Assembly (NCBI GenBank): GCA_026168455.1
Contig: CM047430.1
Coordinates: forward strand, 23,206,735 to 23,270,734
DNA: 64,000 nt
Direction: 5' to 3'
From: Theocolax elegans
Taxonomy: Eukaryota; Arthropoda; Insecta; Hymenoptera; Cerocephalidae
Positions 44,001 to 54,377 of the stretch are shown piece by piece. Position 1 is the first letter of the stretch, and every line of letters begins with the position of its first letter. A program made the translations under genes and the position numbers. Below the pieces are notes generated by a model. It had not been told where the DNA came from. It searched no databases and saw only the letters and a program-made list of their open reading frames with translations.

Positions 44001-45459
44001 CTCCACCAATTTCGGGATTTCCTGGATGTTTCTGGATAAATTCACTAACTGAGGGATTTTTGGACATTTCCGCAATTTCGAGGTATTCCGGGATATCTCC
44101 ACCATTTTCGGTATTTCCTGGATGTTTCGGAATTTTCTGGGGTATTCCGTGATAAATCCACCAATTTCGGGATTTCCTGGACGTTTCCGGATTATCTACG
44201 GTATTTCGGGATAACTCCACCAATTTCGGGATTTCCTGGATGTTTCTGGATAAATTCACTAACTGAGGGATTTTTGGACATTTCCGCAATTTTGAGGTAT
44301 TCCGGGATATCTCCACCAATTTCAGGATTTCCTGGATGTTTCGGGATTTTCTGACGTATTCCGGGATAAATTCACTAACTGGGCGATTTCCTGGACATTT
44401 CGGGAATTTTGAGGTATTCCGGGATATCTCTACCAATTTCGGGAGTTCCTGGATGTTTCGGGATTTTCTGGGATATTTCGGGATAAATACACCAATTTCG
44501 GGATTTCCTGGATGTTTCCGGATTATCTACGGTATTTCGGGATAACTCCACCAATTTCGGGATTTCCTGGATGTTTCGGGATTTTCTGGGATATTTCGCG
44601 ATAAATCCACCAATTTCGGGTTTTCCTGGACGTTTCCGGATTATCTACGGTATTTCGGGATAACTCCACCAATTTCGGGATTTCCTGGATGTTTCTGGAT
44701 AAATTCACTAACTGAGGGATTTTTGGACATTTCCGCAATTTTGAGGTATTCCGGGATATCTCCACCAATTTCAGGATTTCCTGGATGTTTCGGGATTTTC
44801 TGACGTATTCCGGGATAAATTCACTAACTGGGCGATTTCCTGGACATTTCGGGAAATTTGAGGTATTCCGGGATATCTCTACCAATTTCGGGAGTTCCTG
44901 CATGTTTCGGGATTTTCTGGGATATTTCGGGATAAATACACCAATTTCGGGATTTCCTGGATGTTTCCGGATTATCTACGGTATTTCGGGATAACTCCAT
45001 CATTTTCGGGATTTCCTGGATGTTTCGGGATAAATTCACTAACTGAGGGATTTTTGGACATTTCCGGAATTTTGAGGTATTCCGGGATAACTCCACCAAT
45101 TGCGGGATTTCCTTGATGTTTAGGGATTTACTGACATATTCCGGGATAAAATCACTAATTGAGCAATTTCCTGGACATTTCGGGAATTTTGAGGTATTCC
45201 GGGATATCTCCACCAATTTCAGGATTTCCTGGATGTTTCGGGCTTTTCTGACGTATTCCGGGATAAATTCACTAATTGAGCGATTTCCTGGACATTTCGG
45301 GAATTTTGAGGTATTCCGGGATATCTCTACCAATTTCAGGATTTCCTGGACATTTCGGGAATTTTGAGGTATTCCGGGATATCTCCACCAATTTCGGGAT
45401 TTCCTGGATGTTTTTGGGATTTTCTGGGGTATTTCGTGATAATTTCACTAACTGAGAGA

Positions 45460-46250
45460 TTTCCTGGATATTTCGGGTGTTTTGAGGTATGCCGGGATAT
45501 CTCCACCTATTTCGGGATTTCCTGGTTGTTTCGGAATTTTCTGGTCTATTTCGTGATAAATTCACTAAATATGGGATTCCCTGGACATTTTGGGAATTTT
45601 GAGGTTATTCCGGGATATCTCCACCAATTTCGGGATTTCCTGGATGTTTCGGGATTATCTGGGTATTTCGGGATAAATTCACTAATTGAGCGATTTCCTG
45701 GACATTTCGGGATGTTCTGACGTATTCCGGGATAAAATTCACTAATTGAGCGATTTCCTGGACATTTCGGGAATTTTAAGGTATTCCGGGATATCTCTAC
45801 CAATTTCAGGATTTCCTGGACATTTCGGGAATTTTGAGGTATTCCGGGAATCTCCACCAATCGGGTGTTTTGAGGTATGCCGGGATATCTCCACCTATTT
45901 CGGGATTTCCTGGTTGTTTCGGAATTTTCTGGTCTATTTCGTGATAAATTCACTAAATATGGGATTCCCTGGACATTTTGGGAATTTTGAGGTATTCCGG
46001 GATATCTCCACCAATTTCGGGATTTCCTGGATGTTTCGGGATTATCTGGGGTATTTCGGGATAAATTCACTAATTGAGCGATTTCCTGGACATTTCGGGA
46101 TGTTCTGACGTATTCCGGGATAAATTCACTAATTGAGCGATTTCCTGGACATTTCGGGAATTTTAAGGTATTCCGGGATATCTCTACCAATTTCAGGATT
46201 TCCTGGACATTTCGGGAATTTTGAGGTATTCCGGGATATCTCCACCAATA
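45460..46250. repeat. Local duplication of about 390-400 bp near the right edge of the array
   Basis: A segment with GGGTGTTTTGAGGTATGCC, TGGTCTATTTCGTG and AAATATGGGATTCCC occurs at about 45475-45770 and again at about 45863-46155. Small indels separate the copies. Confidence 0.7.
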
Positions 46251-46464
46251 TCGGTATTTCCTGGATGTTTCGGCATTATCTGTGGTATTTCGGGATATCT
46301 CCATCAATTTCGGGATTTTCTGGGTGTTTCGGGATTGTCTGAGATATTCCGGAATATTTCCACCAGTTTCGAGATATTCTGGGGTATTTCAGGATAAATC
46401 CACCAATTTCGGGATTTCCTGGATGTTTTGGGATGTTCTGACGTATTTCCGCAATAAATACTAA

Positions 46465-47556
46465 TTTGTATTTATTCCCTACTTTTAATAACCAGACATT
46501 ATCCCCTGCCTGAAATTCTTGATTATTTGCTTTCCTGTCGTAATAGAATTTCGACCTACGTTTAGAGGCTATCAATTTTTCTCGGGCGTTTCTCTGTATT
46601 TCATTTAAACGTTGTCGTAAATTTGTAATGGAATCATCATACGTTGGAACTCGTCCTCGTGGGTCTAAAGGTTCGTTTGATGGTAGTCGCGCTTTTCGTG
46701 CAAAAATAATTTCAAAGGGTATGTAAATATGACCCTTATGTACCGACGTATTATACGAAAACGCTTAACAGAGTTGGACTGAGGGTGATAAGCCGTGGTT
46801 TTAACTTGTTTAATCTTAAAAATTTTCGCTACTTCTCTTATCAGACTACTTAAAAACGAGGTACCTTGGTAAAGATAATTAACATGTATGGGTATCGCCA
46901 TACAATATTTTGAAAGGTTACATTGAACGGTCAATATATTACTGTTATTATTTCGAGATCTGGGGAATGGATTCCATAGCCGAGTACGGAGTATCTGTTA
47001 TTATCGTACGTTGTTTAGCTTTAATACGAACCAATTTCTTTAGTTGGCAAGTTAAACAATGTCTAATGTAGTTTTGCACGTCATTCTTAATATCAGGCCA
47101 ATAGAAACGTTGTTTTATACGTTTATAGGTTTTTGTTACCCCGTTATGCCCTGCACAAGCAGACTCGTGCATTTCGCGAATAATATTTTCCCTATTACTT
47201 TCTTCCACACATTTTATGAATCCTAAACAAATATTTATTTTTACACTAATATTTCGTAGAGTTATACTTATTTGTTTCAAAACTTCATTCCATGAAACGT
47301 TTTCAATAAAATCGCTCTTCGCGATACTTATTGAACGTAATTTTTCTTTTAATATAATATTTTTCAAATTTAATAGATTCGTTCTTAGATTATTAATCAT
47401 TTCTGAAGTACTCAGTCGCTCTTCGTCACGTAAAACCATAGCAAAATGCATTTTTCCGTTTTTGTTATAGATTCTTATTTCTCTTGTATTTAAATTGGAA
47501 AAATGAGGTAATAATAATTTTGAAGCCAAATTTCTGGATCCTTCGTCTAAAGGCAT
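46465..47556 (-). pseudogene. pol: Gypsy integrase (HHCC zinc finger, core remnant, C-terminal domain)
   Basis: The 202-codon open segment 47556-46948 holds the integrase zinc-binding motif, with H130, H137, C167 and C170 (MHESACAGHNG ... CLTCQ). The next segment (46934-46665) has core pieces, QGTSFLSSL and TTAYHPQSNS, but the first catalytic Asp region and part of the core are missing. A further stretch (about 46730-46465) carries a PFEIIFARKARLPS-like motif and the C-terminal YYDR...GDNVWLL signature. Frames shift between segments. Similarity ends at GNKYK (46465), and the frame then runs straight into the satellite array. The integrase is inactive; it would insert the element's cDNA into host DNA. 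Confidence 0.85.
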
Positions 47557-48000
47557 TCCGGTTGTAATTATGAAAGTTGTTCTTTAACTTCAATGAATTT
47601 CTTTGGTTCATCATTTGGTACTTCGAGAACATCTTTTTCTTCCCAGGACTCATCAAATTCGTTGTTATAATTACCTCCCTCTATGGGGTGTGATCTTTTG
47701 TCTGAGTTTACTATCGTTTCAATTTCTTCGGGGGCTTCTTGTATTATAGGAAGGTTTCTGACTGGTTCTTTTGGTATATTTAATTTGTTGGGTCGTTTTG
47801 CTCTCTTTTCATTGTAGTTTGACCGTGTTATTTTTCCTGCGCTACTGCGTGTTTCCATAGAATGATTTTTAATAACATAAACGGGTTCTTCTATTGGATT
47901 TTTTGATAAGGCGTCAACACAACGTTACTTTTACCGGCTTTGCATACGATGTCAAAGTCGTATGCATTCAGTTTTATTCTCCATCTACTAATGCTTCCCT
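47557..48000 (-). pseudogene. pol: RNase H end and polar linker between RNase H and integrase
   Basis: The minus strand just left of 48000 reads SRWRIKLNAYDFDIV and a KAGKSNVV-like connection toward a DALSKNP-type motif, the usual end of Gypsy RNase H. This is followed by a 96-codon polar, acidic segment (47858-47568, METRSS...). The sequence jumps directly from the early RNase H at 48001 to this tail, so the middle of the RNase H domain has been deleted. Frameshifts separate the tail from the linker. The linker has no recognisable fold. Confidence 0.65.
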
Positions 48001-48690
48001 TCAGTAAGTATCATATTTTTGCTCGGCTTTGTTTAATACTCGCGAAACATAAGCAACCGGTAGGTCGGTCCCCAACTCTCCTTGTGGTAAAATTGCTCCT
48101 ATTGCTGTACTGCTAGCGTCACAAGTCACTATAAATGGTTTATTAAAATCTGCGATTTGTAGTATTGGCTGTTTTGTAGTATTTAGCTGTGATGTATAAT
48201 TGGAATTTGACGGTTTAACTATGTCTCCTTTAATCATTTCTTTTAATTGATTATCAAATTCGCTTTTGAGAGCATGAGGAAATCTATATGGCTTAGCTGT
48301 GATTGGTATGTCGTCGACAGTCGGTATCTTATGTTCTATAGCATTTGTCACGCCTAATTTTTCTCCTTTTAGACAGAAACAATCCGGATATTTATCAATT
48401 AAATTTTCTATAGATTGCCTTTGTGCCTCGTCCATTTTATCAGAATGCAAGGCTTCTTTTAACCGTTCATTACGATTAAGTGTACTTGTATCCTCCGTTA
48501 TGTTAAGTATCCTTGCTTCAGATCGATTGTTAGAAATGTCGTGTATGTCGACTTCTTCACTTTCATAACTATAAAAATTATTAATAAAAGGTTTATTTGA
48601 ATAAACCAAATAACTGTTATTCATTTCGTTTTCGTGTATGGCTTCAACAAATTCACTTCGTAAATTTTCGTTTTTAACTCGTTCATTCAA
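48001..48690 (-). pseudogene. pol: Gypsy reverse transcriptase/RNase H with the RT core deleted
   Basis: The 229-codon frame shows the start of RT (HKIPTVDDIPITAKPYRFP, residues about 120-138, and IVKPSNSNYTSQL, about 157-169). It then goes directly into TTKQPILQ..DF and the RNase H start FIVTCDASSTAIGAIL (about 187-201). The whole palm with the catalytic YxDD box is absent, an in-frame loss at about 48183. The frame ends at 48001 (KAEQKYDTY) where another deletion lies. The product could not reverse-transcribe. Before residue 100 the sequence is a polar spacer of unknown role. Family assignment is firm; activity is excluded. Confidence 0.85.
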
Positions 48691-48903
48691 TAAAAAATCG
48701 CTAGGGTCCTCATCCTGTTCATTGTCTTCCTGTATGTTTATTAAATTCTCATTATTTACCTCATTTTACGTTTCTTCAGTTCCCTGTTTGTTTACCCATA
48801 ATATTTCAGTTCGGGATAATATCTAACTTTTCCCCCGACATAACCAATTCTTTGTTATTCAATTTATAATCATAACTAACAATTTTTATCACGAGGATCG
48901 CAT

Positions 48904-49395
48904 TTATTGACAATTCATTTTTTTGTCAACAAAATCTTCCTTATTTTCACGAGGTCCGCATTTATCGCCCTCCTCGATTTCATAATCCATTTGTACTTGA
49001 CAATTATTAACTGTCTTATTCAATAAATTTTCTTCATAAATTATTTCATTTTCAATATCACTCTTCAGGTCAACTTCATTTTCATAATTAGTACAAGATG
49101 GGCTCTCAGCCACCCTATCGAACACTGATGCTTCAATAATACCATAATTTTCAGGAATTTCATCAAATTTTTCTTTAATACATGGCTCAGTCACATCAGA
49201 TACCCGTGGCTGCGCTTTTTCATTAATTATTTGTAATTGTTCTTCCTTCATTAATCCATAACAATTTTCACTTGCTTTACTTGAACAATTCTTTAGATCC
49301 GACTCCTCGTCGATTTGATGTATAATCGTCATACTCTTGTTCTTTTTCACTCTGATTGTATAGGTCTTTGTCGTTGCCATTTTGATTTCTTTCAT
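48904..49395 (-). CDS. Acidic spacer ORF between protease and RT (function unknown)
   Basis: This is a 163-codon open frame, rich in Glu, Asn, Asp and Lys, with no motif I can name. It lies between the protease and the RT start in the polyprotein order, where some Gypsy elements carry a variable spacer. It is bounded by frameshifts or stops on both sides. It is probably a remnant of the same polyprotein, not an independent gene. Confidence 0.4.
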   Translation of the reverse strand: MKEIKMATTKTYTIRVKKNKSMTIIHQIDEESDLKNCSSKASENCYGLMKEEQLQIINEKAQPRVSDVTEPCIKEKFDEIPENYGIIEASVFDRVAESPSCTNYENEVDLKSDIENEIIYEENLLNKTVNNCQVQMDYEIEEGDKCGPRENKEDFVDKKMNCQ

Positions 49396-49599
49396 TTATT
49401 TGTTTTGCTCGTAGATTTTATACGATTTGTTTGTGTCAAATTTTATAAACGTTTCATCATTTTCATGCAATTGAAAGTTACTTGACGTTTCTGAGTTACT
49501 ATCGGTATATTTATAAAATCTTGAATTTTTCATGTTCGTATAATCATTGTTTTCCCTTGGTTTTGTCATATATCGTATTGATTTTCGATCATTATTTCG

Positions 49600-50000
49600 A
49601 TTTCCTCCATTATATAAATCGATTCATCCGTTTGCGTATTATTTACATTTTCAAAGGGAAGGATTAATCCATTAAATTCTAAATACTGTTCCAAATAATT
49701 GACTTTTGCATCGTTTCTACAAAAAAAAATCGGTGCCTAAGATTCCATCTTGTTGTATAGGGAACGAATCATGTACTAAATTGAGTTCCACGTGAGATCC
49801 TTCGAAATCTATTCTATTTTACCACAAGTAGTTGATGAATGGTCAGTTATGCCTTTTAACAATATAATATCATTTTCGTCAATTTTCACGCGGGAGTCTA
49901 CCTCTGACTCTTTAATTAGACTTACCGATGCTCCTGTATCAAGCAAGAATTTTAACGGACGTCTTAACTGACCGGTATCGAGGATTTCGACCAAGGCTGA
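49600..50000 (-). pseudogene. Retropepsin-type aspartic protease remnant of the minus-strand Gypsy element
   Basis: The frame 49994-49809 contains the active-site motif LLDTGASVSLIK (catalytic Asp codon about 49938-49940) and then stops. The next frame carries a DGILGTDFF-like motif around 49720-49750, which corresponds to the second hydrophobic block of retropepsins. A run of A residues (T9 or so on the plus strand near 49725) marks one of the shifts. The protease would have processed the polyprotein. The break between the two halves makes this copy non-functional. Confidence 0.75.
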
Positions 50001-50004
50001 ACTT

Positions 50005-51300
50005 TGTTGGCTTAAATTTATTTTCGCAATGCAGAGGAGACGTTTGAACGGGTTTCCGCACTCGAAGTAGAGGGAATTTGATTCGTAGCCTCTCTCTCGA
50101 CCCTCCCTGAAGAGAGAGTGTTGGTGTTTCCCTGATTATGATTTCTTTCTCTTATTTCTCTTTGTAACTTATAACAATCGCGCTTTATGTAGCCGGGTTT
50201 TCCGCAATGGAAACAAGTAACTGATGATCTTATATCATTATTCGATTCGTTATTAATATATCGTGATTCTTGCGAAGTTGAATTAACTAACTCGCACACA
50301 CCGCCAGTCCCGGAATTATTTCCCCGATCTTTGTTAAATTGCTGCGATGAAATTTATTATTATTATTACGAACGAAGGAATCATTTTATCTTTATCTCTA
50401 TTAGGTAAAATTCCGTCTGATTTTGATACTCGTTCCAACCACCAAATTGTAAATTTGGCCTATCATAATTACGACTGTTATCCGAGCGACTTTGTGAGCT
50501 ATAAGAACTGTTTATGGGATTGCGTCGGTTGTTATTATCGGAAAATCTTTCTGTAAAATTTCGTACTAATTTGAAACAATTTATGGCTCCATGACCAGTT
50601 TTAGAACAATATTGACATACAATCGGAGAGTTATTCAAAATATAGTTTACTTTACACGTTTCTCGAGTTGAAGGAGAACGAGCCTCTCGACTCGGCGTCT
50701 CCTCGTCTAAGACGCTACAAGCGAACTCGCGCTCCACTACGAGCGCTTGTTCACGAGCCTGTTTTATAGAAATTGGAGTCCCTAAACGCGCACGAATTTC
50801 CCAACGAAGCCCTTTTAAAAATAATTTTAAACAATCTCGCTTTAGTTCAATCATGAAATGATCCGCTATCGCAACTCGTCCCTCTCTGTCGGACGATTTG
50901 ACTATTTCATTTTTTATTTCATGTAACCGATCAAATAAGCAACGACTGTCTCATTGTTTTTCTGTTTTAATTTAGCAAGGTTTCCCGTCCACTCGTAATA
51001 TGTTTTTATTGATCCGAAAGTGTTTTCGAAAAAATCGGGTATCTCTTTGATAGAATAAAATTTTCTCCGCGCGCACAATTTAAAGCTACCCCATATAAAC
51101 GCATTCAAATAAGTTTTGTTAATTTCTTTCGTACTCGACGGTAAAATTTCTTTTGCTTCATTGCATCCGTCCAAAAATTGCGATAAATTTATGTTATGAC
51201 CGTTAAACCGCGGTATCAAATCTAAAGCGTCCTTTAGCGATAAACCTCGAATTTGCGTCATTGTTTGATTTTTTTTTTTTTTACTCTCTTTGCTCATCAC
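50005..51300 (-). pseudogene. gag: Gag core and nucleocapsid of the minus-strand Gypsy element
   Basis: From ATG at 51300 the frame shows a Gypsy Gag core (LKDALDLIPRFNGH..., compare the plus-strand element). It is broken by a shift near 50935 and continues through 50854-50381 with a CCHC knuckle, CQYCSKTGHGAINC, then after another shift through 50299-50018. The second knuckle, CFHCGKPGYIKRDC, has Tyr where His is expected. Ser/Asn/Arg-rich linkers surround the knuckles, as is usual in nucleocapsid. Gag would assemble the particle and bind element RNA. At least two frameshifts are present. Confidence 0.8.
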
Positions 51301-51884
51301 CCCGTATAATCATTAGACGGGTTTTTACAGGGACACCCCTACCACCTATGTGTGGGGGTGAAAACATTCCAACTTTCCCTTCCCGGTCCCCACCGTCTCG
51401 CATTCGCCCGGGGTTATGCCCGTGAGGAAGGGCGAACCTTGTAGGAAAACCTTCCCCGAGACGGACGGTGTATTGAAACATTCTGTTAAATGTTCAGGTC
51501 ACCTTTCGTAGGCCCAAACACTGAAACCGAATGTTCCACACCTTCCGCTCACGGTTTGAAGTGTGGAAAAACACCTAACCGATCCCGAAAACCGCACAAG
51601 AATGGTGTCACGCATCCAAGTGCCAACCGAACTCAGTGCTGCTTAACTTTCGTGATCGGCCGAGGTGCGTCTCCGCCACTCCGCCACCGTGTCATAGTTT
51701 TATTATTAATTTGTTTTTTAACTTCACTCCTATCTAATTTTTTTGGTTTTGTTCAGTGTTTGCTATTAATTCGTCTTAATTAATTTTATTAAATAATTCG
51801 TCTTTAATTCTTAGAAGAGTTTGCTTGTTCGGGTGATCTTATAATTCATTGATTATCGAAGGGAATTGTAAAATCTGTCGCGCC
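51301..51884. other. Unexplained GC-richer segment between Gag N-terminal and Gag core pieces
   Basis: This 584-bp stretch is GC-richer than its surroundings and interrupts the expected continuity between the N-terminal Gag piece (to 51885) and the Gag core start (51300). Overlapping open frames exist on both strands (51481-51281 minus, 51490-51783 plus), but neither shows a motif I know. It may be an inserted fragment or a leader; no flanking duplication was found. Confidence 0.4.
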
Positions 51885-52610
51885 TTATATTAGTTTTTCA
51901 TCGAATACTTCCGCCGTGTTGGTCACTAATGCCTTTGCTTCCTCAATATCTTTTTCGATCGGTGCGGAAAAAATATTAAATGCGCCTTTAATCTTATTTA
52001 TGATACCTTGAAAAAATGTCCCTTTTTTTTACACTTTTTTGTAAACTTTCTATAATTTTAGGTTCTTCGAGATAAGAATCTAACAACTCTTTTTTCACTT
52101 CAGTTGCGAGCCGCTTTCTTACCGAGCTTATAACGTTATCCGGTGTTAAAATCAATGGTTCATATGGACGATTAATTGGGGTTGGCGTACTAAAATTTAT
52201 AGAATTGTTCGCGATAAGTTCTTTTTGTTTCTCTTACTTCAAAACAGCGGGTTTTAAGCTAAAATGTTTTACGCGCGTGGGAGTAATTATCGTGTCTTCT
52301 TGCTCGTTTTCACTAACTTCAGAAATAGAAAGATCGGTTGGAAAAAAGGGTCTCTATATTCAAAATCGCGATGTATTTTTATAGATAATGAAATATTTTC
52401 TGCACTTTTTTCTAGTCTATCCTTTAAATAATTTATTTCTTTTGTCAAATTTTGCACTGTTTCCCTAGGCGTTTTAGTTAAATCGAGACTATTGAGAGTC
52501 TGAACTTTTTCTTTGTATAAATTTAATAACGTATCATTCACAGAAAATTCTAAACTCGTGTTTCTTTGTTTATTTACATAACAATCAGTATTTTTAGGTG
52601 AACCTGACAT
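51885..52610 (-). pseudogene. gag: N-terminal Gag segment of the minus-strand Gypsy element
   Basis: ATG at 52610 opens a 107-codon frame with a predicted coiled coil (LTKEINYLKDRLEKS). After frameshifts, coding-like sequence continues to a TAA at 51885. It includes a RPYEPL... and KKELLDSYLEEP pattern resembling RPFTPL... and KRDLLNEYLNAEA in the plus-strand element at 59160-59295. That shared pattern is why I call it Gag rather than an unrelated ORF. It starts about 100 bases inside the 5' LTR, which fits a short leader. Confidence 0.6.
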
Positions 52611-52711
52611 TTTTTTCTAAACACATTATTCCTTTAATCTCTTTATTTTTCTCTCAAAAATGTGAGTTTCCCGGTCGATGCATCAAATTTATTATAATAA
52701 TTAATACAATC

Positions 52712-54234
52712 TGTCACGTCCAGACTTGTACCAACTACTATAAAAATATTACAAGAAGGCAAATGGTTAATAAACCATTCGCGTTCCTTTCGCTCTTGTT
52801 TGACTAGGGCTAGCCTTACGTCTCCGGGAGTAGCGAGCGAAGTTATTTTGAGAGTTGAGATGTAGGATATAATGTGGGATAATAAAATAATATATTTTTT
52901 TATTCGTATTAATCATGCATTATTTATTTAAATTTCTTAATATAATTGTATAATGTCTTCTTTTTAAATGAACATATGTAACTAAATTCTTCCAGCTTTT
53001 TAATGGATAAAAACACATAAAATTACAATACTTTATAAACAATTGCACGGCGAACACGTTAACAAATTATAGAATAAAGTATACGTAATGTTATTTTATT
53101 ACAAATATTACTAATTAATAATCGAGATAAGAATTGTTATAAATAAATGCAGTTTTAATTGAAAATTATTGCAGTTGAAAATATGAATTATTGTCAATAA
53201 ATTGTAATTCAAACAATAAATATTGAAGATAAAATGCAATGCAAAGAAGAATTGTTATAAATAAATTGCAGTTCCAAATAATAATTATTGTAAAAGAAAA
53301 AACGTTTGGTTCAATAATTGAAATAATATAAAATATCAGGTTTGCCTTTACGAAAATTACAAAGCGTATAAATAGCCGAAAAGTATATACCTTAAGTACC
53401 TACATATATATATGGTAAGGAACGAAGGTCTGCCTCGAACGTAAATAGCGGTGTCAAGGGGCTTGGTGATGTCCCGCTAGACCTGCGGGCGCCGACGTTA
53501 GATGCATATGCGTTCGGAGTTCGATGATTGCCAGATGTCGAAGTCATAGTTTCTTGACTAAGGCTCGTAGATACCAACGATGCATCTCGATTCCCGAATA
53601 CAAGATCTCTCTTGACTTTGAATGCGTATTTTTTATAAGTCCGAGTAGCAGAGCTTCGCCCTCGGATAAAAATTAAAGGGTAGACTAGCAGAGCTTCGCC
53701 TTACGAAAGCTTTATACAAAAAACTAGAAGTGGCTGTGTCTGTTCTGAGTCATCTTTATATACCCTAAAAATCTGTGCATCTGTTCTTGTCTTACGCTTT
53801 GCTTTAGATGAAAATTGCGTAATTAGTTCTCGATTTTTCTGTGCTTGCACCCGATTGGACCGTTAGATGTGCGTGATCAAAAAATTATCGAATCCCCTGC
53901 ATTTTCTGTATCGCTTCGCATTGATTTTATAGTGCAGTATTCAAAAACTCTTGCGCAACCCTTCGTTTCGATCTCACTATCGGCAATCCCGCTTATATGT
54001 GTATTGGCTTTGAATAATATCTTCAACTCTACTTATCAGTCTCTTCTTCATTTGAAACGCTCGTCAATTAATCTGTCCCTTAGCTCTATAAATTAGGCTT
54101 TATATTACTGCATTTACTTAGAACCGCTCTTTATCAACCTTATTTCGTTTGTCTTTTATGCCGTAATTTTATTTTATACTGCGCAGTACTTATTTTACGA
54201 AAAATAATAATATAATTTTCGTCGGGACGCGACA
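52712..54234 (-). repeat. 5' LTR of the minus-strand Gypsy element (1,523 bp)
   Basis: In element orientation it begins TGTCGCGTCCCGACG (outer end 54234) and ends CTGGACGTGACA (inner end 52712), so the ends are inverted versions of TGTCRCGTCC. The inner 600 bases match the left LTR copy. The outer part (53320-54234) is unique to this copy and holds a repeated AGCAGAGCTTCGCC (53648 and 53687). A TATAAA-like box in element orientation lies near 54170-54180. No TGG-type primer-binding site is obvious next to 52711. Confidence 0.65.
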
Positions 54235-54238
54235 ATAC
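54235..54238. other. Right 4-bp target-site duplication (ATAC)
   Basis: It directly follows the LTR outer end (CGCGACA) and is identical to 2075-2078. Confidence 0.6.
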
Positions 54239-54377
54239 TATTACTAACCTCACATTCGAACTAACAAAACTAGATCCTGACTTAAATTCCATTACATTCG
54301 TATCCCGGCCCTTAACAGGCGGCCTTTTCAAACCCTGTTTTTTTATTCAGGCAGCCTGGTTAGAATTTTTACTCGGA

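Larger units (their letters stand above)
2863..46460. repeat. 43.6-kb hierarchical satellite/minisatellite array (TTCGGGAT family)
   Basis: Nearly every 19-20 bases a TTCGGGAT-type octamer recurs, followed by one of a few tails: TTCCTGGATG/ACA, TTTCTGGGGTA, ATCTCCACCAA, AAATTCACTAACTGAG, AATTTTGAGGTA. Three monomers make units of about 59 bp (TTC-CTGG, TTCTGGGG, ATCTCCACC type) or 58 bp (AAATTCACTAACTGAGGG type). Paired, they give a 117-bp repeat, so the array holds on the order of 370 such units. The outermost few hundred bases (2863-3050 and the end after about 46250) are more divergent than the core, as expected when unequal exchange homogenises the middle. No spacers, genes or intact transposons interrupt it. 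I do not recognise the family. Confidence 0.95.
2079..54234 (-). mobile_element. 52-kb minus-strand Ty3/Gypsy LTR insertion containing a 43.6-kb satellite array
   Basis: The two outer segments (2079 to about 2766 and 52712 to about 53320) are the same sequence in the same orientation. The outermost ends form TG..CA-type inverted termini: TGTCACGTCC at 2079, and GGGACGCGACA ending at 54234. Identical ATAC flanks follow. Between them, minus-strand Gag, protease, RT/RNase H and integrase pieces run in the expected Gypsy order from the right LTR. This fits a single insertion whose region from the integrase C-terminus to the U3 part of the 3' LTR is now occupied by the tandem array. By eye the LTR copies differ at roughly one base in twenty, so the insertion is old. 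The alternative is two independent LTR fragments flanking an unrelated array. Confidence 0.65.

Noticed and set aside
2863..46460. Dozens of long open frames on both strands within the array (up to about 320 codons)
   Set aside because: They follow from the 117-bp unit being a multiple of three, overlap each other on opposite strands, have no start-site context or domain, and change with every unit variant. They were not annotated as genes.
2863..46460. CRISPR array
   Set aside because: The repeat units abut one another with similar sequence throughout. There are no unique spacers and no Cas genes, and the setting is a eukaryotic transposon landscape.
2863..46460. Telomeric or subtelomeric repeat
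   Set aside because: The monomer is neither TTAGG nor TTAGGG, and both ends of the array are internal and flanked by retroelement sequence.
47216..47470. Plus-strand open frames over the minus-strand pol region (also 48299-48568, 864-1091 and 140-391)
   Set aside because: They are shadows of the minus-strand reading frames with recognisable domains.
51281..51783. Open frames 51481-51281 (minus) and 51490-51783 (plus) as genes
   Set aside because: No domain or good start context was seen, and they lie in an unexplained segment between Gag pieces. They are described as part of that segment only.
52712..53315. LTR ending at GGTTCA (about 53315), where similarity to the left copy stops
   Set aside because: That boundary lacks inverted termini and a matching flank. 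Extending to 54234 gives TGTCRCGTCC-type inverted ends and the ATAC duplication, so the left copy is more likely truncated.
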